Under the pieces are notes generated by a model, which was not told the origin of the DNA, searched no databases, and saw only the letters and a program-made list of their open reading frames with translations. A stretch of DNA of 8,006 nucleotides from Candidatus Nitrosopumilus sp. (GTDB taxonomy: Archaea; Thermoproteota; Nitrososphaeria; Nitrososphaerales; Nitrosopumilaceae): assembly GCA_011055585.1 (NCBI GenBank), contig DRGT01000030.1, positions 1-8,006 of the forward strand, read 5' to 3'. Both the position numbers and the translations under genes were made by a program. Shown in pieces: positions 1-6,031 of this stretch (position 1 is the stretch's first letter; every line of letters begins with the position of its first letter).

Positions 1-1
1 A

Positions 2-988
2 AGCTTGGGTTTAATTGAAATCAAAAAATGGAGAATGATTAATTCTCCCGAAGTTTGCGGCGACAAGTTATGCGAAGAGCTTGAAGGAGATAGTGGAATT
101 CCTCCATTAAAACAATTCAATGAAGGAATCTCTCTTGAAAAGATAAGATGCAAGCAAGGGTTTGAGCTTGTTTTGAAGACTTCAAACAATCATCCTGCTT
201 GTGTAAAGGAATCCAGTATTGAGATTCTGGTACAAAGAGGATGGGCAACTGTTCTTGATATAATAATTAAACAACACATACCTGTTGATGCAGAATCTGC
301 TGAGAAAGCAAGACAGATTGGCATAAAAGGAGTTGTTTTAGCAAGTGAAAGTTTTGTTATGGATGAGAATAATCCAACCGTTACTATAACAAGCTCAGAC
401 ATTAATGGACAGGATGCAATAATTTTTGAAGGAAGTGGCTTTCGCGGATTTCATGTAATTGATGTAATTGTAACAAATGATTTTGGTTTTGAGGTAGAAT
501 TAGAAACAAAGACGGGGATGGAAGGAACATTACACATGCCATGGTTACTTTATGAATCACTTGCTCCAGGAATTTACAATGTAGAGTTTTCGGATAGAGT
601 GAGCTCACATGAAATAACTATCAAAATTGGAAATATTCAGATAGAAAAAACAAAATTACGACTAAATGACATCACAACTAGTACGTTTAATGGAGGATAT
701 CCAATTGGATTTTCTGGAAATCTATTCACAGAGTCAGGAAAAATTATTGCAGATGTTGAAATTTTGATCATAGGCGATGGTCCATGTCCTTCAGATGGAA
801 TCATTGCAAAAGGGCAAACTGACAAGCGTGGTAGATATCGTATAATGGTTGAAACAATGATTTGGGATCCAACAGACAACATGATAAAAATTCATGCAGA
901 ATATTTGGGCGATGAATTCTATTCACCAGCATATTCTCAAGATGAAGTGATTATTGTTTATCCAAATAAAGATACAAAAAGTTGCTAA
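2..988 (+). CDS. Secreted or surface protein with Cys/RGW module and Ig-like domains (5' partial)
   Basis: The frame is open to the left edge, so the true start and probably a signal peptide lie outside; the first possible start inside is TTG at position 5. Counting from that TTG, residues 16-24 contain a CGDKLC motif, and residues 49-81 form a module with C49, C66-V and an L-V-x-R-G-W tail. A linker leads to two beta-rich stretches. Residues about 123-208 resemble an Ig-like/TIG fold (GSGFRG turn), and residues about 215-320 resemble an Ig-like repeat of archaeal surface proteins (FSGNL, then GQTDKRGRY, then HAEYLGD). There is no transmembrane segment in the visible part. Extracellular placement and a role at the cell surface are inferred from the domain types; the exact function is unknown. 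It converges on the next gene, which carries the same Cys/RGW module. Confidence 0.72.
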   Translation, partial: SLGLIEIKKWRMINSPEVCGDKLCEELEGDSGIPPLKQFNEGISLEKIRCKQGFELVLKTSNNHPACVKESSIEILVQRGWATVLDIIIKQHIPVDAESAEKARQIGIKGVVLASESFVMDENNPTVTITSSDINGQDAIIFEGSGFRGFHVIDVIVTNDFGFEVELETKTGMEGTLHMPWLLYESLAPGIYNVEFSDRVSSHEITIKIGNIQIEKTKLRLNDITTSTFNGGYPIGFSGNLFTESGKIIADVEILIIGDGPCPSDGIIAKGQTDKRGRYRIMVETMIWDPTDNMIKIHAEYLGDEFYSPAYSQDEVIIVYPNKDTKSC

Positions 989-1044
989 TTTTGAACCTGG
1001 TTAATCATTTTTAGAAATTCTTGAAATGTTATAATTTGGAGGTA

Positions 1045-1050
1045 TTTTTT
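1045..1050 (+). terminator. Possible T-run terminator of the left surface-protein gene
   Basis: A run of six T lies about 57 bases after the stop codon of the rightward gene, in the 78-base gap between two convergent genes. Archaeal RNA polymerase often stops at U-rich tracts without a hairpin. No stable stem is obvious before it, so this is only a candidate. Confidence 0.3.
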
Positions 1051-1066
1051 GCTTCAGAAACAGAAT

Positions 1067-2050
1067 TTAGTTAACTGGAGTTCCCCAGCCTCTTTCAACT
1101 AACTTTGAAACAGAATTATCAGTAACACACACTTGAATTTCACTTCCAGTTTTTTGCATTAATTGATATTCTTCTTCGCATGTGAACTCTTCTACTTCAA
1201 AATTGTTTTCATTATCCAGAGTTGCTGCCTCAGAAGTAAATTCTAAAAGTTCATTTTCTTGTGAGCTTACTTCAGAAATTTGTTCTGATTCAGTTGATTC
1301 ATCATAATCTATTGTATAAACTTCAGTTTGTGCTGTAGTATCAATTGTTTTCATTTCAGATGAAAGTTTTTTATCATACATTGGATTTAGTGCATATTTT
1401 CCAAGTCCTTTTTGTTCCATATGAGCTACAAATGCAGCTTTTGTTTCATCTGGTAAGGCATTGAAATCATTAATGTCTGAAACTTTGTTGTACAGTTCGT
1501 ATTTGTTAACCATGTCTAAACTAAACTGAATTCTCTCAGCTCGTGTTATTGATGCATGTTCAATGAATGCTTGTTGTGCTTGTTGGAATGATCCACCATT
1601 TGCAAGAATTTGGTCTCTGTGTTCTCTTGCAATCTCTACTTTAGAGTACATGTAATTGAAAAGTGACCAATAGTAATCATGATATTCTTCAGGATATTGC
1701 GAGACAAATTTTGCAAAGGCAGCTCGTGGAGTTTTATCAGCATATTTTTTGTTCATTCTGTCTAGTTCTTCTTGAAGTTGTGCATTTGCAATTTGTCTTT
1801 GTTGTTCAATGAATTTTTCATGTTCTGTTTGAATTCTTTGATGGTTTTCAAGTTCTGCAATTCTTTGTTTTGAAAGCTCTATGTATTCGAGTAATCTTTG
1901 TGCAAATGGATCATTTAGAATTTTATCCTTGTCATATTCTTCCCATTCTGAAACATTTACAGGATCTTCTTCAGCAGAAACAGAGTAAGATGTTACTGAT
2001 AACAGCATTACAAGCGAAAGTGTTACAGCGAGAATTTTTCCCCTTTTCAT
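1067..2050 (-). CDS. Secreted coiled-coil protein with C-terminal Cys/RGW module
   Basis: From the ATG at 2050 the protein has 327 residues. Residues 1-26 are a classical signal peptide (KRGK n-region, hydrophobic core LAVTLSLVMLLSV, cleavage likely after VSA). An in-frame TTG at 2059 would add three residues and suits the TATA spacing, so the start is not certain. Residues about 50-105 are rich in Q, E, K and R with heptad-like spacing, so probably coiled coil; helical sequence follows to about 230. Residues 236-290 form an acidic Ser/Thr/Glu linker. The last 37 residues hold C291, C308-V and a LVERGWG tail, with the same spacing as the module in the convergent neighbour. No membrane anchor is visible after the signal peptide, so the protein is probably exported and held by partners. 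I do not recognise a named family. Confidence 0.75.
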   Translation of the reverse strand: MKRGKILAVTLSLVMLLSVTSYSVSAEEDPVNVSEWEEYDKDKILNDPFAQRLLEYIELSKQRIAELENHQRIQTEHEKFIEQQRQIANAQLQEELDRMNKKYADKTPRAAFAKFVSQYPEEYHDYYWSLFNYMYSKVEIAREHRDQILANGGSFQQAQQAFIEHASITRAERIQFSLDMVNKYELYNKVSDINDFNALPDETKAAFVAHMEQKGLGKYALNPMYDKKLSSEMKTIDTTAQTEVYTIDYDESTESEQISEVSSQENELLEFTSEAATLDNENNFEVEEFTCEEEYQLMQKTGSEIQVCVTDNSVSKLVERGWGTPVN

Positions 2051-2075
2051 ACCCACCAACTAGTTTAGTATTGAC

Positions 2076-2087
2076 TTTAAATATAAA
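2076..2087 (-). promoter_or_regulatory. TATA box (BoxA) of the coiled-coil protein gene
   Basis: On the minus strand this reads TTTATATTTAAA, close to the archaeal BoxA. The TTTATATT part is centred about 33 bases before the ATG at 2050 and about 25 before the alternative TTG at 2059. The transcript would have either a very short leader or none. Confidence 0.5.
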
Positions 2088-2146
2088 TCCGAATCTTTCG
2101 TACGAAATGCTTATCTATAATAATTAAAGAAAGAATTGATCCTACT

Positions 2147-2476
2147 CTAAGAGATATTTTGTGTGACTAGATTTAGCAAACGAAATTTTTTCATTACTGA
2201 TTTTTGATACAAATTTAACGAATCTGGTTTTGATTCACATTTTTTGCAGATGCATAGCTGTGAAACAACTTCCAAATCACAGCTTTCACGAAATTCACAT
2301 TGCTGACATCCTGCAGGACCACCACATACACCACAGGTTAGCTCCTTGACTTCTGCACACTTTTCATGCTTTACACCAACGTCTTTTGCCCAAAGTCCTA
2401 GCTCGCCTTTCTCAATTTTTTCATCACATACGATACATTTTCCAGGAAACTTCATTGTAATTTTGCGCCAGCTCAT
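2147..2476 (-). CDS. Cysteine-rich zinc-finger protein overlapping rfcL
   Basis: This 109-residue protein has eleven cysteines. The first finger is C14-x2-C17 with H37-x2-C40, a CxxC...HxxC arrangement like small treble-clef or PARP-type fingers (GKCIVC, KGE, HEKC). A second cluster follows: C48-x2-C51, C57-x2-C60, C66, C75, C77-x2-C80, enough to bind at least one or two more metal ions. The tail (residues 84-109) is basic and has no cysteine. The ATG at 2476 overlaps the TGA of rfcL as ATGA, which points to translational coupling and supports this start over the internal ATG at 2455. A nucleic-acid or protein-binding role beside the clamp loader is plausible from context only; the sequence gives no catalytic motif. 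Confidence 0.8.
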   Translation of the reverse strand: MSWRKITMKFPGKCIVCDEKIEKGELGLWAKDVGVKHEKCAEVKELTCGVCGGPAGCQQCEFRESCDLEVVSQLCICKKCESKPDSLNLYQKSVMKKFRLLNLVTQNIS

Positions 2477-3630
2477 AGTCTTTCAATCTCTTTTTCTATT
2501 ATATCTCCAAAGCTTTCCTCAACCTCAAGTTCGAGTTTTTTGTTTTTTATCATAAACAAAATGTATGGCAAATAAAATGTAGCAAACACACTTTTAGAGA
2601 TATGAAATTTTTTTGCCATAACTTCTGCAAGTGCTTTGAGACTTCGTCCATCCCAGCGTAGTCTATTCAAAATAGGCCATGAAAGATTATACTGTGAATA
2701 TCGAACAGATATTCCTTTTTGGTACAATCCAAGTAAAATTTCATCAAGGTATCGCAACAATCGCCATTCCTGAGTTTTGAAAATTTTTCCATAAAGCATA
2801 TCAGCTTTTGAGATTACCTCAAGCATTTTTGCCATGTCCTGTTGTGAAAGATTACTTGTGATGATGCTGGAATAGAATGCGTTAATTTTTTCGCGAGGAT
2901 CAATTGACATGGAGTAGATTACGCTACGTGCTTCATCAAGTGAATTTGCCTTAAAGAATGCATTAACACCGGATTCTACATCAAGTGTTTCAAATGACTT
3001 TTCAGTTTGTGGATTAAATCCGCCAACAAGTGCTTGAGCAGAATTAATCATAGAGCGGATATCACCTCTAGAGTCAGCAATAATTTTGATTAACGAGCCT
3101 GGACTGAGCTTTTCACCTTCCATTTTTAGAATATTTTCAAGGTGTAATCGCATAAGTCTGGGTGGAAGTGGTCTAAAGTAGATAGTTTTTGTTGTTTTTT
3201 TGATACTTTTCATTTTTGTTGATGTATCAGAGTTTGCTGCAAGAACAATTGGAACAGTTGGTTCTTTGAGAATTTTGATCAAGGCTTCTGCTCCACCAAA
3301 GTCTGCTCTTCCATGAATTCCATCAACCTCATCAACAAAGATCATTGGACTTCCAAGAACACTAATATTTCCAAGAACCGGATTCAAAACTTCAGAAATT
3401 CTTGATTTACTTCTAACATCGCTTGCATTAAGACTAATCATGTCATAACCAAACTGTTTTCCAGATAGATTTGCAATCGTAGTCTTTCCAATTCCAGGTG
3501 GACCAACAAGCAAAATTGGTTTTGTTCCTTTTTTCCACTTTGCAAACCATTCAACAAGGACAGTTCGTGCCTCTTCATTTCCAATCATGTCAGAAATGCT
3601 TTGAGGTCGATGTTTATCAGACCACATCAT
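2473..3630 (-). CDS. rfcL: Replication factor C large subunit (clamp loader)
   Basis: A AAA+ ATPase of 385 residues that, with the RFC small subunits, opens the PCNA ring and loads it on primer-template DNA. Visible motifs in order: N-terminal WSDKHRP box (residues 3-9), Walker A GPPGIGKT (43-50), Walker B IFVDEVDG (97-104), sensor 1 LAANSD (130-135), sensor 2 region RGDIRSMIN (188-196), then the helical collar to the end. The SRC arginine-finger motif typical of the small subunits is not seen, which fits the large subunit. The protein is short for archaeal RfcL (commonly 400-500 residues), and its end (EKEIERL) shows no clear PCNA-binding box. Two adjacent ATGs occur at 3630 and 3627. It starts 6 bases after the stop of the upstream gene and overlaps the next one, so the three form an operon. 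Confidence 0.93.
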   Translation of the reverse strand: MMWSDKHRPQSISDMIGNEEARTVLVEWFAKWKKGTKPILLVGPPGIGKTTIANLSGKQFGYDMISLNASDVRSKSRISEVLNPVLGNISVLGSPMIFVDEVDGIHGRADFGGAEALIKILKEPTVPIVLAANSDTSTKMKSIKKTTKTIYFRPLPPRLMRLHLENILKMEGEKLSPGSLIKIIADSRGDIRSMINSAQALVGGFNPQTEKSFETLDVESGVNAFFKANSLDEARSVIYSMSIDPREKINAFYSSIITSNLSQQDMAKMLEVISKADMLYGKIFKTQEWRLLRYLDEILLGLYQKGISVRYSQYNLSWPILNRLRWDGRSLKALAEVMAKKFHISKSVFATFYLPYILFMIKNKKLELEVEESFGDIIEKEIERL

Positions 3631-3636
3631 AGTACA

Positions 3637-4752
3637 TCACTTTGGAAGATTTTCAGTGAACTTGTCCCACATGTTTGCCTTTGCAAGTTGATTATACCAG
3701 TACTGATTGTAATGCTCAACTGTTAAGAATAGAAAATCTAAGAATTCACAATATGAAAAGTTTTCTGGTAACAATTCAATTGCAAGTCTTGCATCTTTAA
3801 GATACAAGTTTGCTTTTTCCAGTGTTAATTCTAATCCTTTTTTCACATCATTTGCCAACAAAGAATAGTAAAGAGGCCATGATGGAATTTTTAGATAACC
3901 ATTTTTGATAGAATCTTCAATTTCATTTCCACAACCAACTCCTTCAGCAGCCCGTGCCATACCAAGATAGAAAATTTCGCCTAATGGATTTTTCCCAAGT
4001 GCCATGTTTCGTCCAGCTGTGCCCATAACTGATCGATATTTTTTGTAACACTGATTCATCTCCTCTTCAGTGATACTAGTCGGTTTTTGTTTTAGTTTCA
4101 TGTCAATGTACTGGCCATCTTGGGCATCTTTGAATCCCTTCTCAAAGTTTTTGAGAACCTCCTCTCCGCCTTTAGCAATCTTGTCTCGTGCTATTTTGAG
4201 GATGTATGGATTCATCAGCTTGTAATCATCCAAATATTCCAAATCCTCATCCTTATCCACAATTCTGTCCATTGGCTCACTTAGATCAATGGCAATGATG
4301 TGACCATCAACAAGGTCCATTCTCATCTGCTCATCACGATTTCCATAGTATTCTGCTGCAGCATCATACAGTGCATTAAAGACAGGAAATGTCATTTTTA
4401 CAAAATTAGAGTTTAAAATTCTCAAAACACGGTCTTGCAGAACATCAAGATGCTCTAGTTTGGATTTGATTGGGTCTATTTCAGAAGCTTTTAGAATTAT
4501 TTCAGTCGAGCCAACCTCTTCTGCAAATGCGTTTTGTGTAGAATTTGGAGCAGAGTCAGCTTTAATTTCTTCAAGTAAATCTACCGTAAATCGTTTAGCA
4601 AAGTTTGGAAATTCAATTTCTGTTTCTTCTTTGTATTTCTTGAATAACTTGTAGCCTTTAGATTTGAATAATCCTTGTTTGATTATTTGCTTTCCTGGTT
4701 TTGTAGTCACCAGTGCTTCTTTGCTTACAACTGACTGGTCTTTTCCACTCAC
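3637..4752 (-). CDS. Uncharacterised 371-residue protein, first gene of the rfcL operon
   Basis: I do not recognise a family. The likely start is GTG at 4752; the nearby ATG at 4754 is out of frame and meets a TGA at once, and no in-frame ATG occurs early. The first 40 residues are strongly basic (KPGKQIIKQG, FKSKGYKLFKKYKE). The middle (residues about 90-215) is helical and charged, with an acidic patch around DKDEDLEYLDD (166-176). Residues 236-275 contain conserved-looking YKKYRSVMGTAGRNM and MARAAEGVGCG segments, and the C-terminus is rich in aromatics (EHYNQYWYNQ, 346-355). There is no signal peptide or membrane segment, so it is probably cytoplasmic. Only 6 bases separate it from rfcL, so the two are co-transcribed; a link to replication is inferred from that alone. 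Confidence 0.8.
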   Translation of the reverse strand: MSGKDQSVVSKEALVTTKPGKQIIKQGLFKSKGYKLFKKYKEETEIEFPNFAKRFTVDLLEEIKADSAPNSTQNAFAEEVGSTEIILKASEIDPIKSKLEHLDVLQDRVLRILNSNFVKMTFPVFNALYDAAAEYYGNRDEQMRMDLVDGHIIAIDLSEPMDRIVDKDEDLEYLDDYKLMNPYILKIARDKIAKGGEEVLKNFEKGFKDAQDGQYIDMKLKQKPTSITEEEMNQCYKKYRSVMGTAGRNMALGKNPLGEIFYLGMARAAEGVGCGNEIEDSIKNGYLKIPSWPLYYSLLANDVKKGLELTLEKANLYLKDARLAIELLPENFSYCEFLDFLFLTVEHYNQYWYNQLAKANMWDKFTENLPK

Positions 4753-4829
4753 ATTGGCACAGTTTTGTTATAGTTATTTATGCTTTCAATTCTATTTCAC
4801 TTAAATTACGACAAAATCGAATTCATCGT
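4753..4829. promoter_or_regulatory. Divergent promoter region between the rfcL operon and the IMPase gene
   Basis: These 77 AT-rich bases serve both directions. On the minus strand TAAATAAC (4780-4773) is centred about 25 bases from the GTG start at 4752. On the plus strand TTAAATTA (4801-4808) is centred about 25 bases from the ATG at 4830. Both spacings fit leaderless transcripts. No Shine-Dalgarno sequence is visible before either start. Confidence 0.5.
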
Positions 4830-5627
4830 ATGCAAGTAATAGAAGTCTTGAAAGAAGTTTCAAAGCAAGTATACGATAACGTAAAAAACTTGGCAGGAAC
4901 TGAAGATGCTGCTGGTGATTTTGGAAGAGGAGCTGGTGGAGATATTTCAAGAAAGATCGATATTGTTGCAGAAAAAACTGTATTAGATTATCTAAAAAAA
5001 ATTAATTTTGAATGTGTTGTTCTTGGTGAAGAATGTGGTAGAGTAGAATTATCAAATAATCCAAAAGGATTTCTAATAATGGACGCTATAGATGGTTCTG
5101 CAAACGCAGTTAGAGGCATTCCATTTTTTTGTTGTTCATTAGCGTTTGCAACTGAAGATAAACTTAGCTCAGTCACAGACGCTGTGGTAACCAATCTATC
5201 AAATGGAGATTTGTATTGGGCAACAGAAGGCCAAGGAACCTATCTAAATGAAACTAGAATTCATGTTCATGATAAAAAACCAGTATATAGAATAGTTGGG
5301 ATAAACACTTCTGGTGCATCGGAAGAAGTAATGAAAAAACTTCAACCAGTTTTCGAACAACGTAATCATACCAGACATTTTGGAGCAAACGCACTTGAAA
5401 TGGCATTTTTTGCACAAGGATTGATAGATGTTTTCATTGATTTGCGAGACAAAATTAGAATTATAGACATTGCCGCAGGATGTTTTTTGATTAAAGAAGC
5501 AGGTGGTTTAGTGTTAGATGCAAAACTAAATCCACTTGATTCTGATCTTAGTTATCAAACAAGATTGTCATTCATTGCAGCTGCAAATCAAGAAATCTTA
5601 CATGACATCATGACTCAAGTAAAATAA
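4830..5627 (+). CDS. Inositol monophosphatase / fructose-1,6-bisphosphatase family protein
   Basis: A 265-residue Mg2+-dependent sugar phosphatase of the lithium-sensitive IMPase superfamily. Metal-binding residues are present: GEE at 67-69, DAIDGS at 85-90 (the D-x-I-D-G-T/S motif) and IIDIAAG at 211-217, followed by KEAGG (222-226). The N-terminal GDISRKIDIVAE segment (37-48) matches the family's conserved start. Archaeal members often act on both inositol-1-phosphate and fructose-1,6-bisphosphate (type IV FBPase, MJ0109-like), so the substrate cannot be settled from sequence; roles in gluconeogenesis or inositol-phosphate synthesis are the main options. The ATG at 4830 is chosen because the family core begins about here, a TATA-like box lies about 25 bases upstream, and the longer in-frame extension overlaps the divergent gene. 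The stop codon directly abuts the convergent tRNA-Asp. Confidence 0.88.
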   Translation: MQVIEVLKEVSKQVYDNVKNLAGTEDAAGDFGRGAGGDISRKIDIVAEKTVLDYLKKINFECVVLGEECGRVELSNNPKGFLIMDAIDGSANAVRGIPFFCCSLAFATEDKLSSVTDAVVTNLSNGDLYWATEGQGTYLNETRIHVHDKKPVYRIVGINTSGASEEVMKKLQPVFEQRNHTRHFGANALEMAFFAQGLIDVFIDLRDKIRIIDIAAGCFLIKEAGGLVLDAKLNPLDSDLSYQTRLSFIAAANQEILHDIMTQVK

Positions 5628-5705
5628 TGGCGCCCACGGCGGGATTTGAACACGCGTCTCAGCCGTGACAGGGCCGAATTCTAGACCGGGCTATACTACA
5701 TGGGC
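5628..5705 (-). tRNA. tRNA-Asp (GTC)
   Basis: On the minus strand the acceptor stem is GCCCATG paired with CGTGGGC, followed by discriminator G73 and an encoded CCA (5630-5628). The anticodon stem CGGCC/GGCTG (one G-T pair) holds the loop CTGTCAC with anticodon GTC at 5669-5667. U8, A14, G15, GG in the D loop and A21 are present, and the T loop is TTCAAAT. There is no intron. The D stem (GTAT/GAAT) is weak with an A12-A23 mismatch, and the T stem (GCGTG/CCCGC) has a T52-C62 mismatch. The CCA end abuts the stop codon of the convergent phosphatase gene. Confidence 0.88.
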
Positions 5706-5800
5706 ACAAGTCTTCAAAAAAAATTTTGCAAGTTTAAAGCTTTCTTAGAATTGAAAAAACTTGTAAAAGACTAAATTATACACATCGAGGAGTTTTGTGG
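5706..5800. promoter_or_regulatory. Divergent tRNA promoter region
   Basis: This spacer separates tRNA-Asp (minus) from tRNA-Lys (plus). TAAATTATA at 5772-5780 is centred 25 bases before tRNA-Lys. On the minus strand GCTTTAAACT (5739-5730) is a candidate box about 30 bases before tRNA-Asp. Two inverted repeats are nested here: AGTCTT (5709-5714) with AAGACT (5767-5772), and CAAGTTT (5729-5735) with AAACTTG (5757-5763). Confidence 0.45.
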
Positions 5801-5874
5801 GGGTCTGTGGCGCAGCCAGGTAGCGCACCGGCCTTTTAAGCCGGTTGTCGTGGGTCCGAATCCCACCAGACCCG
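5801..5874 (+). tRNA. tRNA-Lys (TTT)
   Basis: A complete cloverleaf of 74 bases: acceptor GGGTCTG/CAGACCC, D stem GCGC/GCGC, anticodon stem CCGGC/GCCGG with loop CTTTTAA (anticodon TTT), variable loop TTGTC, T stem GTGGG/CCCAC and discriminator G. All stems pair perfectly. There is no intron, and CCA is not encoded (CT follows the discriminator). The T loop is TCCGAAT, so position 55 is C instead of the near-universal T. Confidence 0.95.
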
Positions 5875-5914
5875 CTCTCATTTCACGATCAATCTTAATA
5901 GTTCAAACCTTTTC

Positions 5915-5939
5915 TGGATAATCTTACTATGATTATCCA
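5915..5939. repeat. Perfect 9-base inverted repeat with 7-base loop
   Basis: TGGATAATC (5915-5923) pairs perfectly with GATTATCCA (5931-5939) around TTACTAT. It lies 40 bases after tRNA-Lys and 93 bases before the next gene. It could be a hairpin in a transcript or a dyad operator. No T-run follows, so a terminator role is not favoured. Confidence 0.6.
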
Positions 5940-5952
5940 CTTATGATTAATC

Positions 5953-5992
5953 GACAGTTCAGTAATTCTGTTAACATTTGATACGAACTGTC
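5953..5992. repeat. Perfect 8-base inverted repeat with 24-base spacer
   Basis: GACAGTTC (5953-5960) and GAACTGTC (5985-5992) are exact reverse complements. The right arm ends about 10 bases before the TATA-like box of the next gene, where an archaeal regulator or the BRE/TFB site would sit. This placement suggests an operator, by inference only. Confidence 0.5.
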
Positions 5993-6001
5993 AAGATCAG
6001 A

Positions 6002-6009
6002 TTTAACTA
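6002..6009 (+). promoter_or_regulatory. TATA-like box of the small basic protein gene
   Basis: TTTAACTA is centred about 26 bases before the ATG at 6032, which fits a leaderless transcript. An AAAGG sequence (6016-6020) lies before the ATG, but at 11 bases it is slightly far for a Shine-Dalgarno site. Confidence 0.4.
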
Positions 6010-6031
6010 AAATGGAAAGGTTCTTTGTTTA

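Noticed and set aside
1..6. HindIII site AAGCTT at the left edge as a functional feature
   Set aside because: It probably marks only a clone or fragment end; the reading frame runs through it.
190..882. Three minus-strand reading frames inside the left surface-protein gene
   Set aside because: They are out-of-frame shadows of the rightward gene, which has clear domains and consistent codon use.
4713..4829. N-terminal extension of the phosphatase gene to 4713
   Set aside because: It would overlap the divergent gene and use the promoter region. The family core starts at the ATG at 4830, with a TATA-like box at 4801-4808.
5676..5685. GAATTCTAGA inside tRNA-Asp as a cloning scar (EcoRI plus XbaI sites)
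   Set aside because: The bases are needed for the D arm and anticodon stem of an otherwise sensible tRNA, so this is natural sequence; similar AT-rich hexamers occur elsewhere in the window.
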